Shown here: positions 35,110 through 45,282 of the stretch, piece by piece
How positions within the stretch are numbered: position 1 is the first letter of the stretch
Layout of the letters: each line of letters begins with the position of its first letter
Source of the DNA: Coriobacteriia bacterium
GTDB taxonomy: Bacteria > Actinomycetota > Coriobacteriia > Anaerosomatales > SLCP01
Reading direction: 5' to 3'
Assembly (NCBI GenBank): GCA_030603745.1
Contig: JAUVXE010000011.1
Coordinates: 1 to 64,000, forward strand
Length of the DNA: 64,000 nucleotides
Program-made: the position numbers and the translations under genes
Notes under the pieces: model-generated
The model's database searches: none
What the model was told of the DNA's origin: nothing
The model's input: only the letters and a program-made list of their open reading frames with translations

Positions 35110-35241
35110 GTACGCGCCTCTCCTTCCACGTTCTGTGCTGTGCGGGGACGATTCGGTCCGGCATCACGGCCCACTGGGTGTCGCGCGCATGTCTGAGCGT
35201 GCTGACGACGACCCGGGCCCCTCCGCCGGAATGCTCCGGTG

Positions 35242-35270
35242 ATTCTATGCGAACGGAGCAGGAGCAGCAA
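35242..35270 (-). promoter_or_regulatory. Predicted promoter of hppA
   Basis: On the minus strand TTGCTG (35270-35265), a 17-bp spacer and TAGAAT (35247-35242) match sigma-70 boxes. The start of transcription would be near 35235, leaving a leader of about 125 nt before the hppA ATG. Confidence 0.65.
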
Positions 35271-35319
35271 CAGAACGGAAACGCCGCAGGTAGGACTGAT
35301 GGGCACTCAAGGCCGCAAC

Positions 35320-35380
35320 ACCGTCCTCAGGTCAGCCGATGGTTCAAGGCCCCGCATCACCGTCCTCAGGTCAGCCGATG
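35320..35380. repeat. 22-bp direct repeat at the 3' end of the ArsR-like gene
   Basis: The 22-bp sequence beginning ACCGTCCTCAGG occurs at 35320-35341 and 35359-35380. The second copy covers the last codons and stop of the ArsR-like gene, so the gene's end appears to have been duplicated downstream. Adjacent AAGGCC sequences are also repeated. Confidence 0.8.
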
Positions 35381-35652
35381 CCTCTCAGATAGTGGATGAG
35401 AGCCTCGAGGGCGGCCCGGTCCACAGCGGGAGTCTCGTCGCAGAAGTTCGGCTCGACGAGTCCGGCCTCTCTGAGGACACGGATGTGATGGATGACGGTG
35501 GGTGGACTGACGCCGACGGTAGCGGCGATCTCGGTCGGACTCTCGATGTCGTGCGCGAGTTCCTTGAGAACGCGGCGGCGCGCGGGGCACGCGAGGGCTT
35601 TGAACATCGCGTTGAGCTTGGGTCGGTACTCCCGGTAGTCGATGGGCAGCAT
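35371..35652 (-). CDS. Small winged-helix transcriptional regulator (ArsR-like)
   Basis: 93 aa from the ATG at 35652 (GGGGGG about 8 bases upstream). The fold is seen in MFKALACPARRRVLKELAHD, then ESPTEIAATVGVSPPTVIHH and IRVLREAGLVEP, the HTH and wing of ArsR-type repressors. No metal-binding CxC is present. The last residues (AALEALIHYLRGIG) may form a dimerisation helix. It stands alone between repeat-rich non-coding DNA and hppA; its target is unknown. Confidence 0.82.
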   Translation of the reverse strand: MLPIDYREYRPKLNAMFKALACPARRRVLKELAHDIESPTEIAATVGVSPPTVIHHIRVLREAGLVEPNFCDETPAVDRAALEALIHYLRGIG

Positions 35653-36501
35653 CGCTGCACCCCCCGTTGTCTCCCCGCGCATGCTGGACCGTCCGTTGCT
35701 GCCGCGCGCGGGCTCGCGTGTCCCTGCGGTTGGACGCGCCTGCTCACGACCGGCCTGGCCTCGCCGCGTTCCCTGCAACCTGTGCTCACTAGAACACCCT
35801 TTCACCGACGTGAAACCGTACGCACGGAGACTCGATGCTCGTCGAACCAAGATTCGACGCCCGTGAAGTCGGCGGTGGACATCCGCGGAGCTCGGTGCTG
35901 CGTGTGGGGTGTGTGCGTGTGGTCGGTGCGGTCAGTCAGTCGTGCGTGCGGTCGGTTCGCGTGTGCGGTCGGTGCTGTCCGTCGGTTCGTGTGTGCGGTC
36001 GGTTCGGGTGTGTGGTCGGTGCGGTCAGTCAGTCGTGTGCGCGGTCGCTTCGCGTGTGCGGTCGGTGCCATGTGTGCAGTCGGTGTTGTGCGTGACGTGC
36101 GGGCGTGCGGTCGTGCGGTGTGCGGTCGGCAAGGTCGGTGCGATCAGTCGGTGCGGCCAGCCCCCAGGTCCTGCTCCCGGACCGACCCTAGCTCGACCAC
36201 CATCGAATCAGGGCTTCACGACCGTCGAATCTCGCCGCATGAGGTTCGACGGCCGTGAAAGGAGCGTTTTCGAACAACACCCATACCGGGCGCACTCGAA
36301 CCTGAACACCCGAACCTGAACACCCGAACTGAACACTCGAACCCAAGGCTAGCAGTCACATGTGAACAGGATCCGACCAGGCTCCAACCGGGCGCCGTAC
36401 CTGTGGGGCTGCGACACCTGACGCCGCGCGAGGGCGCCGTACCTGCGGGGGCGCCGCCGCGCCGAGGACTGCGGTGGCGGGCAGCCGTGTGTGCCGGCCG
36501 G
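35653..36501. other. Repeat-rich non-coding zone
   Basis: No credible gene. It includes copies of the interspersed motif at 35851-35868 (plus), 36213-36233 (minus) and 36243-36262 (plus), a GTGTGCGGTCGGT-type low-complexity block, and a short GAACACCCGAACCT tandem at about 36298-36345. Two copies of GGGCGCCGTACCTG lie near 36390 and 36433. Open frames here translate to Thr/His/Arg or Val/Cys/Gly repeats and are not believable proteins. Confidence 0.7.
35895..36140. repeat. GTGTGCGGTCGGT low-complexity block
   Basis: Many imperfect copies of TGTGCGGTCGGT and CGGTCAGTCAGTCGTG alternate over about 245 bp with strong G/T strand bias. No spacer pattern and no coding signal. Confidence 0.85.
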
Positions 36502-37542
36502 CTACACGCGCCAGGCGGTGGGAACGAACACCCGCTCGAACATCCGGATCGCGAACCGGTCGGTCATCCCGGCGATGTAGTCGGTGACCGCCTCGGGCAG
36601 GTCGGCCTCGGCAACGGACGCGTACTCCGGCGGGAGCGCGTCGGGGTTCTCGAGATAGTGGAAGAACAGCGCCCGCACCACGCGGTACGCCTTGGGCTCC
36701 TCGGCCTTCGCGCCGTCCGAGAGGTAGACGTGCTCGAAGAGGAAGTCGCGCAGTTCCATCATCGCGTCCCACACCTCGGGGTGCATGCGGATCGAGTCCT
36801 GCTCGTGCGACGCTTCGACCATCGACGTCACCATCGTGGTGATGCGGGCCCCGTGGTTGTGCCCGAGGACGTCGGTGGGTCCGCTCGGCAGCTCCTCCTC
36901 GCGGAGCACGCCTCCCCGGATCGCGTCGTCGACGTCATGGTTGATATAGGCGATGCGATCGGCGGTGGCGACGATCTGCCCTTCGAGCGTGGCGGCGCGC
37001 AGCGACCCCGTGTGGTGCGAGATCCCGTCGCGGACCTCCCAGGTGAGATTGAGCCCCTTGCCGCCGTACTCGAGGCGCTCGACGATCCGCAGCGACTGCA
37101 GGTTGTGCTCGAACCGCTCGGGGACCGCTGCCGCCCAGCGAGGGTCGCCCGCGATCTCCTCGAAACACGCGGTCAGCGCGTCCTCGCCGATATGCCCGAA
37201 CGGCGTGTGGCCGAGATCGTGCGCCAACGCGATCGCCTCGGTGAGGTCCTCGTTGAGCCTCAGCGCCCGCGCGATCGAGCGCGCGATCTGCGCGACCTCG
37301 AGCGTGTGCGTGAGCCGCGTACGGTAGTGGTCGCCCTCGGGCGCGAGGAACACCTGCGTCTTGTGAGAAAGCCGACGGAACGCCTTACAGTGGATGATCC
37401 GGTCGCGGTCGCGCTGGAACTCCGTTCGGTACGGGTCGAGCGCGATCTCCCGCTCACGCCCGCGCGTGGAGTCCGCGAAGGCGGCACGCGGCTGCAGCCT
37501 CCGGCGCTCCTCGGCCTCGTACTCTTCTCGCGTGATGATCAT
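36502..37542 (-). CDS. dgt: Deoxyguanosinetriphosphate triphosphohydrolase-like protein
   Basis: 346 aa. HD-domain motifs: KAFRRLSHKTQVF, YRTRLTHTLEVAQIARSIAR, AIALAHDLGHTPFGHIGED and the downstream HD-associated DRIAYINHDVDDAI. Enzymes of this family cleave dNTPs to nucleoside and triphosphate and so trim dNTP pools. Length fits the dGTPase type 2 group. The last 20 residues are ordinary, and the gene ends where repetitive DNA begins. Confidence 0.92.
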   Translation of the reverse strand: MIITREEYEAEERRRLQPRAAFADSTRGREREIALDPYRTEFQRDRDRIIHCKAFRRLSHKTQVFLAPEGDHYRTRLTHTLEVAQIARSIARALRLNEDLTEAIALAHDLGHTPFGHIGEDALTACFEEIAGDPRWAAAVPERFEHNLQSLRIVERLEYGGKGLNLTWEVRDGISHHTGSLRAATLEGQIVATADRIAYINHDVDDAIRGGVLREEELPSGPTDVLGHNHGARITTMVTSMVEASHEQDSIRMHPEVWDAMMELRDFLFEHVYLSDGAKAEEPKAYRVVRALFFHYLENPDALPPEYASVAEADLPEAVTDYIAGMTDRFAIRMFERVFVPTAWRV

Positions 37543-37560
37543 CCTCGACGTCCCCCGTGC

Positions 37561-37992
37561 CTATCCGAGCAGTCCGATGATCACCAGTGCCGCGTACCAC
37601 GTGCCGATCGCTCCCACCGCGCCCGGGAACCAACGGAAGCGCGCGCCCCACATGCCCCCCACCCACACGCCGAGCGCCGCGCCGAGCGCGACCGAGGGTG
37701 CGAGCACCGGCAGGCCGCTCAGGTAGGCGTCGGCGGAGCGCGAGAGGGCCTGCGCGAGCCCATCGCGGCCGGCGGCCGAGATCTCGTGGGGCAGCGAGGA
37801 GGCGACCGGCCAGACGAGCCCGATCCCGAGCGCCACGAGGTAGGGCTGCCATGTGGGTCGCGCACGGCGCGATCGCCCCTGGATCAGGGGCGATCGCGGT
37901 GCCTGGAACAGCCTCGTTCCTCTCGCCACGCCTGACTCCTCCCGGAGTACGTCGGCACGGGCCACACGCGCCTGGCTCACGCTTGCGGGCAT
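37561..37992 (-). CDS. Small membrane protein, unknown
   Basis: The credible part is YLVALGIGLVWPVASSLPHE, then ADAYLSGLPVLAPSVALGAA, GVWVGGMWGARFRWF and IGTWYAALVIIGLLG: three to four hydrophobic helices. The start is uncertain. ATG 37992 gives 143 aa, but this runs through a strong palindrome; GTG 37836 gives a 91-aa form that begins after it. Lies 18 bp downstream of nothing obvious and upstream of dgt. Function unknown. Confidence 0.55.
   Translation of the reverse strand: MPASVSQARVARADVLREESGVARGTRLFQAPRSPLIQGRSRRARPTWQPYLVALGIGLVWPVASSLPHEISAAGRDGLAQALSRSADAYLSGLPVLAPSVALGAALGVWVGGMWGARFRWFPGAVGAIGTWYAALVIIGLLG
37869..37897. promoter_or_regulatory. 12-bp inverted repeat (palindrome)
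   Basis: GCGATCGCCCCT (37869-37880) and AGGGGCGATCGC (37886-37897) form a perfect 12-bp stem with a 5-base loop. It includes two GCGATCGC octamers. It may be an operator, hairpin or terminator upstream of the small membrane protein. Confidence 0.6.
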
Positions 37993-38047
37993 CACCCGCC
38001 CGCGGGCGCTGCACGCCTCCGCCCGCCTCACGCCTGCGGGCGTGTCA

Positions 38048-38078
38048 CGGGCGGGATCGCCTCAAGCGACCCCGCCCG
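38048..38078 (-). terminator. Hairpin after ppdK
   Basis: CGGGCGGGATCGC (38048-38060) pairs with GCGACCCCGCCCG (38066-38078), 13 bp with one G-T type pair, 21 bp beyond the ppdK stop. A likely intrinsic terminator without a strong U tract. Confidence 0.65.
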
Positions 38079-38099
38079 CTGTGCGCATCTACACGACAC

Positions 38100-40808
38100 T
38101 CATCGGTTGTCCGAACCAGTTGCCTCCTCGGCGAGCTGCGCCTGGGCAGCCGCGAGGCGCGCGAGCGGGACACGGTACGGCGAGCACGACACGTAGTCGA
38201 GCCCGATCGCATGGAACACCTTCACCGAGTCGGGGTCGCCGCCGTGCTCACCGCACACGCCGAGCTTGATGCCCGGGTTCGCCTGGCGCCCGAGCGTACA
38301 GCCCATCTCCACCAGCTTCGCCACGCCGTCGTCGACCGTCTCGAACGGGTTGCGTGCGAGGATCTTGCGGTCGAGGTAGCGCGGCAGGAACTTCGACTCG
38401 ATGTCGTCACGCGAGAACCCGAAGGTCGTCTGCGTGAGGTCGTTGGTGCCGAACGAGAAGAAGTCGGCCACCTCGGCGATACGGTCGGCCATCACGGCCG
38501 CGCGCGGGAGCTCGATCATCGTCCCGATCATGATCTCGAGGTCCGAGCCGCACTCCTCGATCACCTCGGCCACGACCTTGGCGCTCTCGTCCCGCAGAGT
38601 CTCGAGCTCGGCGCGCAGCGAGACGAGCGGGATCATGATCTCGGGACGCGGGTCGCCGCCCTCGGCGCGCAGCTGGCACGCGGCGCGCGCGATCGCGCGG
38701 ACCTGCATCGCGTAGATCTCCGGGTGCATGAGGCCGAGTCGGCAGCCGCGCAGCCCGAGCATCGGGTTGGCCTCGGCCATGTGGTCGATCTGCGAGAGCA
38801 GCTTGCGCTTGGGCGCCAGCTCCTCGTCGCTCGCTCCCCCGCACTCCGCGCGCGCGATCTCGATGGCGAGCTCACGCGGGTTCTCGAGGAACTCGTGGAG
38901 CGGCGGATCGAGCAGGCGCACGGTGACGGGCAGCCCGTCCATCGCCTTGAAGATGCCGAGGTAGTCCTCGGTCTGCACCTTGAGCAGCTCGTCGAGGGCA
39001 GCGGCGCGGGTGGCGTCGTCCTCGGCGAGGATCATGTCCTGGACGATCGACTTCCGGTCGCCGAGGAACATGTGCTCGGTGCGGCAGAGCCCGATGCCGG
39101 CGGCACCGAACTTCCGGCCGAGCGCGGCGTCCTCGGGCGTGTCGGCGTTGGCGCGCACGCCGAGGCGGCGGTACTCGTCGGCCCACGCGAGGATCGTGTC
39201 GAAGTCGCCGGAGACCTCGGGAGCGACCAGGTCGACCGCGCCGAGCACGACCACGCCGGTGGTGCCGTCGATCGAGATGACGTCGCCCTCGCGGAGCACC
39301 GTGTCGGTGCCGGAGACGACCGCCTGCTTCTTGGCGGCGTCGATCTTGAGCGCCTCGGCGCCGCACACGCACGGCTTGCCCATCCCGCGTGCGACCACGG
39401 CCGCGTGCGAGGTCTTGCCGCCGTGGGAGGTGAGGATGCCCTCGGCGGCGATCATGCCGTGGAGGTCGTCGGGCGTGGTCTCCCAGCGCACGAGGATGAC
39501 CTTGCGGCCCTCGGCCACGGCGGACTCTGCGTCGTCGGCGGTGAAGACGACCTCGCCAACAGCGGCGCCGGGCGAGGCGTTGAGGCCCTTGGCGAGCGCG
39601 TCGTAGCTCGCGCCCGCGTCGAACTGCGGGTGAAGCAGCTGGTCGAGCTGGTCGGGGTCGACACGGAGCACGGCCTCGTCCCTGCCGATGAGCCCCTCCT
39701 CGACCATGTCGACCGCGATCTTGAGCGCGGCGCGCGCGGTGCGCTTGCCCACGCGGGTCTGCAGCATCCACAGCTTGCCCTGCTCGATGGTGAACTCGAT
39801 GTCGCACATGTCGCGGTAGTGGTTCTCGAGCGTGCGGAACACGCCCTCGAGCTCCACGGCGACCTCGGGCATCACGTCGTGCAGCTCCGAGATCGGGTCC
39901 GTGTGGCGGATACCCGCGACCACGTCCTCGCCCTGGGCGTTCACGAGGAAGTCGCCGTAGAACTCGTTGGTGCCGTCGGCCGGGTTGCGCGTGAAAGCCA
40001 CGCCCGTGGCGCTCGTCTCGCCCTTGTTGCCGAAGACCATCGTCTGCACGTTGACCGCGGTCCCGAGATCGTCCTGGATGCGGTAGAGGCGGCGGTAGTC
40101 GATCGCGCGGCGGTTCATCCACGATTTGAACACGGCCTCGATCGAGAGCTTGAGCTGCGCGGTGACGTCCTGCGGGAACTCGACGCGGCCGCCCTCGGCG
40201 GTGGCGAGGTCCGGGAACTCCTCGGCGGAGACGTGGGTGGCGACGATCTCCTTGAACTGTCCCACGAGCTTCTCGAGGTCGGCGGCGGAGAGCTCGTTGT
40301 CGCTCTTGACGCCGCGCGCCTGACGCATCGAGGTCAGCGCGTTCTCGAAGAGGTCACCCTCGACGTCGAGTACGACCTTGGAGAACATCTGCACGAAGCG
40401 GCGGTAGGAGTCCCACGCGAAGCGCTCGTTGCCGGTCTGGGCGATGAGCCCCTTGACCGAGGTATCGTTCATGCCGAGGTTCAGGATCGTGTCCATCATG
40501 CCCGGCATGGAGAACGGCGCGCCGGAGCGGACCGAGACGAGCAGCGGGTCGTCCGGATCGCCCAGCCGCTTGCCCATCTCCTTCTCGAGGTCCGCGACGT
40601 AGGTCGCGATCTCGTCCTCGAGCCCGGCCGGGAAGACGTTCCCTCCCTGGTAGTACTCGACACAGGTCTGGCAGGTGATCGTGAAGCCCGGCGGCACCGG
40701 CAGTCCGAGCTTCGTCATCTCGGCGAGGTTGGCGCCCTTCCCCCCGAGAACGTACTTCATCGAAGCATCGCCCTCGCGGAACGCATACACACGCTTGACG
40801 TCAGACAA
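38100..40808 (-). CDS. ppdK: Pyruvate, phosphate dikinase
   Basis: 902 aa, the usual length. The N-terminal ATP-grasp domain starts VYAFREGDASMKYVLGGKGA. The phosphohistidine domain has LTSHGGKTSHAAVVARGMGK with the swivelling His. The PEP/pyruvate barrel has ARADEP-like GIGLCRTEHMF, LRGCRLGLMHPEIYAMQ and FSFGTNDLTQTTFGFSRDD, and ends near the Cys in GVCGEHGGDP. It interconverts pyruvate, ATP and Pi with PEP, AMP and PPi. The product PPi could feed HppA. Its regulator follows upstream. Confidence 0.97.
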   Translation of the reverse strand: MSDVKRVYAFREGDASMKYVLGGKGANLAEMTKLGLPVPPGFTITCQTCVEYYQGGNVFPAGLEDEIATYVADLEKEMGKRLGDPDDPLLVSVRSGAPFSMPGMMDTILNLGMNDTSVKGLIAQTGNERFAWDSYRRFVQMFSKVVLDVEGDLFENALTSMRQARGVKSDNELSAADLEKLVGQFKEIVATHVSAEEFPDLATAEGGRVEFPQDVTAQLKLSIEAVFKSWMNRRAIDYRRLYRIQDDLGTAVNVQTMVFGNKGETSATGVAFTRNPADGTNEFYGDFLVNAQGEDVVAGIRHTDPISELHDVMPEVAVELEGVFRTLENHYRDMCDIEFTIEQGKLWMLQTRVGKRTARAALKIAVDMVEEGLIGRDEAVLRVDPDQLDQLLHPQFDAGASYDALAKGLNASPGAAVGEVVFTADDAESAVAEGRKVILVRWETTPDDLHGMIAAEGILTSHGGKTSHAAVVARGMGKPCVCGAEALKIDAAKKQAVVSGTDTVLREGDVISIDGTTGVVVLGAVDLVAPEVSGDFDTILAWADEYRRLGVRANADTPEDAALGRKFGAAGIGLCRTEHMFLGDRKSIVQDMILAEDDATRAAALDELLKVQTEDYLGIFKAMDGLPVTVRLLDPPLHEFLENPRELAIEIARAECGGASDEELAPKRKLLSQIDHMAEANPMLGLRGCRLGLMHPEIYAMQVRAIARAACQLRAEGGDPRPEIMIPLVSLRAELETLRDESAKVVAEVIEECGSDLEIMIGTMIELPRAAVMADRIAEVADFFSFGTNDLTQTTFGFSRDDIESKFLPRYLDRKILARNPFETVDDGVAKLVEMGCTLGRQANPGIKLGVCGEHGGDPDSVKVFHAIGLDYVSCSPYRVPLARLAAAQAQLAEEATGSDNR

Positions 40809-40888
40809 CTCTCTCTCCCTTGTTCACTGACCTGACAGAACCCGCCGAAGAAGCGCGCGACGCACCACACCGCGCCGTGGCGAGGGGT

Positions 40889-41677
40889 TCACTGCTCAAG
40901 ATAGCGGATTATCTCCTGCGCTGTCTCCTCGATGGCGCGGTTGTCCGTGCGCACCACGATGCAGCCGATCCGGCGCATCACCGCGCGCGCATGCTCGAGC
41001 TCGCGCTCGACCGCCTCACGCTCCGCGTAGGTGCGCGCGTAGCGCCCGAGCTCGACGAGGCGCTGGCTGCGGATCTGCGCGAGCAGGTCGGGGTCGCTCA
41101 CCAGTCCGAACACCCGTCGGGGCTCCACGTCGAAGAGCTCCGGCGGCGGCTCGACCTCGCTCATGAGCGGGATGTTCGCGGCCTTGTAGCCTTTGAAGGC
41201 GAGGTACATCGAGAGCGGCGTCTTGCTCGTCCGCGACACGCCGATGAGCACCACCTCGGCCTCCGAGAGGCCCTCGGGATGGCGGCCGTCGTCGTGCTGG
41301 ACCGCGAACTCCATCGCCTCGATGCGCTGGAAGTAGCCGCGGTCGGTCTTGCGGATCGCGCCGGCCTCCCCCGTGGGCACGACGCACGCGGCGGTCTCGA
41401 GCACCTCGACCGCCGGGCCCAGGATGTCGACCGCGGCCAGGCCGAGGTCGGCCACGAGCGCGTTCATCCGCTCCCGCATGAGCGGGTCGGCGAGCGTGTA
41501 GAAGAAGACGCACCCCTCGGCGGAGGCGGCACGCACCGCCTCCTCGAGCGATCCCGCCGAGGCGACCTTGGACAGCCGCACCACCTCGAACCGCTCGTGC
41601 GGGAACTGGCTCGCCGCGGCGCGGGCCACGAGATCGGCCGTCTCGCCGAGCGAGTCGGAGAGGATGTGGATCCGCAC
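40889..41677 (-). CDS. ppsR: PPDK regulatory protein (bifunctional kinase/phosphorylase, DUF299)
   Basis: About 262 aa from a GTG at 41677 (VRIHILSDSLGETADLVARA); no strong ribosome site. The P-loop-like EVVLIGVSRTSKTPLSMYLA and the following FKGYKAANIPLMSE are diagnostic. The enzyme inactivates PPDK by ADP-dependent phosphorylation of a Thr next to the catalytic His and reactivates it by phosphorolysis. PPDK's TSHAAV site contains the expected Thr-Ser-His. Placed between glyS and ppdK on the same strand. Confidence 0.93.
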   Translation of the reverse strand: MRIHILSDSLGETADLVARAAASQFPHERFEVVRLSKVASAGSLEEAVRAASAEGCVFFYTLADPLMRERMNALVADLGLAAVDILGPAVEVLETAACVVPTGEAGAIRKTDRGYFQRIEAMEFAVQHDDGRHPEGLSEAEVVLIGVSRTSKTPLSMYLAFKGYKAANIPLMSEVEPPPELFDVEPRRVFGLVSDPDLLAQIRSQRLVELGRYARTYAEREAVERELEHARAVMRRIGCIVVRTDNRAIEETAQEIIRYLEQ

Positions 41678-41709
41678 GGTGTCGGGGCCCCCACGATTCG
41701 CTCGCCCGC

Positions 41710-43787
41710 CTATCCCGCGAGGCGGCTGAAGTCGGCGAACCGCTCGAAGAGCGAGACGAACCGGTTCAACAGCCGTAGGCGGTTGTCGCGAAGCCGCTCG
41801 TCGGGGTCCATGACGAGGACCGAGTCGAAGAACGCGTCGATCGGCGCGCGCAGCGAGGCGAGCGTGGCGAGCAGCGCGGGGTAGTCCGCGTCCGCGAGCG
41901 CGCCCGCGGCGGTCTCCCCTGCGGTGGCGAGGGCGGCCGCGAGCGCGGTCTCCTCGGCGGTCATGAGCGCGGGATCGGCGTCGATGCCGAGCTCGGGGCG
42001 CGCGAGGTTCTTCGCGCGGGTGAAGGCGACCGAGAGGTCCTCCATCACGTCGCTCTCGGCACGCATGGCGGTGAGCGCCTCGCACCGGGCGAGCGCGTCG
42101 GCCGGGTCGTCGGCGGCCACGGCGAGCACGGCGGCGACGGTGTCGTAGGCGTGGCCGCGGTCGCGCAGCACGCCCTCGAAGCGGCCGGTCACGAACGCCG
42201 AGACCGCGGCCGCGGTCTCGGCGCGGTCGAACGCGACGGCGTCGGAGTCCGCGTACCCGTCGAGCGCGGCGTCGATCGCGTCGGCGAGCGTGAGGTCGAG
42301 CCCGTCGAGCACGATGCCGAGGATACCGAGCGCGCCGCGCCTGAGCGCGTACGGGTCGGCCGAGCCGGTGGGCGCCATGCCCGCAGCGAAGATCCCGCAC
42401 ATGGTGTCGAGCTTGTCGGCGACCGACACGAGGCGGCCGGGAACGGTCGCGGGGAGCGCGTCGCCCGCGAAGCGGGGCTGGTAGTGGGCGGGGATCGCCT
42501 CGGCGACGCCCGCCGGCTCGCCGGCCGCGGCCGCGTAGTAGCGGCCCATGACGCCCTGCAGCGACGGGAACTCGATGACCACATGCGTCACGAGATCGGC
42601 CTTGCACAGATGTGCCGCACGGACCGCCTCGGCGGTGCGGGCCTCATCGACGCCCGCCAGGGACGCGAGCCGGGCGGTGAGCGCCTCGATGCGCGCGACC
42701 TTGGCGCCGAGCGTGCCGAGCTTCTCCTGGAAGACGATACGCTCGAGGTCGTCGACGTAGGACGCGAACGGTCGGGCGAGGTCCTCGGCGTAGAAGAAGG
42801 CGGCGTCGGCGAGGCGCGCGCGGATCACGCGCTCGTGGCCGGCGACGATCGCCTCGGTGCGCCCCGGGTCGCCGTTGTGCACGACCACGAACGCGGGCAG
42901 GAGCCGTCCGTCCGCGTCCTCGAGCGGGAAGTAGCGCTGGTGGGACTGCATCGCGGTCTCGAGCACCTCGCGCGGGACCTCAAGGAACTCCTCGTCGAAA
43001 CGGCCTACGCCCACGGTCGGGTGCTCGACGAGGTTCACGACCTCGGCGAAGACCTTCTCCGGGACCACCGCGCGGGCGCCGTGGGCGGCCGCCGCCGCGT
43101 CGATACCCTCGCGCGCGACCGCGGCGCGCTCAGCGTGGTCGAACGTCACGAGAGCGCCCGCCACGGCCGCAGCGTACTCGGCCGCCGAGGCGACCTCGAC
43201 CGGGCCGGGCGCGAGGAAGCGGTGGCCGAAGGTGGTGCGGCCCGCGGCGAGCCCCGCGAACCCGACCGGCACGACCTCGTCGCCGAAGAGGGCGAGCAGC
43301 CAGCGGACCGGGCGCGAGAAGCGGGTCTCGCCGCTCCCCCACCGCATCGACTTGGGCCAGTCGATCCCGGCCACCAGCCCGCCGAGGAGCGCGGGCAGCA
43401 CGTCGGCGGCGGGCCGTCCGGGCTCGTCGATCACGGCGTAGACGTAGGCGCCCGCCTCGTCCTCGACGCGCTCGAGCGCCGCGACGTCCACGCCCTTGCT
43501 GCGCGCGAAACCCTCCGCGGCCCTGGTGGGGTCGCCCTCGGCGTCGAACGCGGCCTTGATCGCCGGGCCCTTCACGCGCTCGGTGTGGTCTGCCTGCTGC
43601 TCGGCGAGGTCGGTCACGCGCACCACGAGGCGGCGCGGCGAGCCGAACACGTCCACGACCCCGAACCCGAGCCGGGCCGCGGCGAGCGCGGCCTCCGTGT
43701 CGGCCTTGAGCTGGCCGATCGCGGCGTAGAGGGGCGAGGAGGGGATCTCCTCGGCGCCGATCTCGAAGATGAGCTCACGGGCGGCGG

Positions 43788-43791
<4 letters not shown>
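41710..43791 (-). CDS. glyS: Glycyl-tRNA synthetase, beta subunit
   Basis: 693 aa from a GTG that overlaps the glyQ stop (GTGA). N-terminal [72 protein letters not shown] and the HD-like [20 protein letters not shown] are typical GlyS motifs. The C-terminus has the DALR-type anticodon-binding region ([20 protein letters not shown]). Works with GlyQ as an alpha2beta2 enzyme. Confidence 0.97.
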
Positions 43792-44738
<947 letters not shown>

Positions 44739-44775
44739 GGGTGGCCTGGCTCCTCTCGAAGGCGTGGTGCGTATC

Positions 44776-45282
44776 TTACCGCAACGAGGTCCGCTTTCCG
44801 TGGTGCGGACCGACCTTCCGGCCGAGGAGATCCTCCACCGCGCGACGGTCGGTCTCGGCGAGCTGCTCGACCGGGATGACCACATACCGCGAGCTGCCCG
44901 GATAGAGCAACAGGTGCCCGTTCGCCTCGCGCCAGCGGACGATCTCCTCCCAGGCGATGCTCCCGTCACCGTCCTCCGACTCGTAACCGATCCCCGCCTC
45001 GCCGAACGTGTAGCGCACCGGGCGGTAGAGCGGCGCCGAGGAGGGCGCGCCGGTCAGCCACGACAGGTAGCCCCAGAGCACGACCGGGATCGCGATGAGC
45101 GCGGCGAACATGCCGAGGGCCTCGGTGCGCAGGCCCGAGCCGTAGGCGAGCATCCCCGCGATGGCCACCGCCATCGGCGCGAACCGCAGGCGGCGCGCCG
45201 CCAGGTGGAGGAGCACGTCGCGGTACCCCCTCGGCGCGAGCGTGGTCTCGAACGCGACAGAGGGCGAACCGGGCGCGCTCAC
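44776..45282 (-). CDS. YcxB-like membrane protein
   Basis: 168 aa from a GTG overlapping the recO stop (GTGA). Two TM helices (about residues 36-54 and 60-78) are followed by a small PH-like domain: [39 protein letters not shown] and [11 protein letters not shown]. This layout matches YcxB-like C-terminal domain proteins of unknown role. It is inserted between recO and glyQ in a normally conserved string. Confidence 0.7.
   Translation of the reverse strand: MSAPGSPSVAFETTLAPRGYRDVLLHLAARRLRFAPMAVAIAGMLAYGSGLRTEALGMFAALIAIPVVLWGYLSWLTGAPSSAPLYRPVRYTFGEAGIGYESEDGDGSIAWEEIVRWREANGHLLLYPGSSRYVVIPVEQLAETDRRAVEDLLGRKVGPHHGKRTSLR

Noticed and set aside
31057-35196. Very long open frame (about 1379 codons) on the plus strand
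   Set aside because: It is antisense to dnaG and hppA, which have complete family motifs. Its translation is an Arg/Gly/Asp/His-rich shadow typical of high-GC DNA.
35802-36071. Thr/His-rich minus-strand peptide from the GTGTGCGG repeat
   Set aside because: The peptide repeats simply reflect the low-complexity DNA; no start signals or conserved features.
37587-40835. 1082-codon plus-strand open frame
   Set aside because: Antisense to ppdK, whose product has all expected motifs.
44739-44775. Glycine T-box or riboswitch before glyQ
   Set aside because: The gap to the upstream gene is only 37 bp and holds no such structure.
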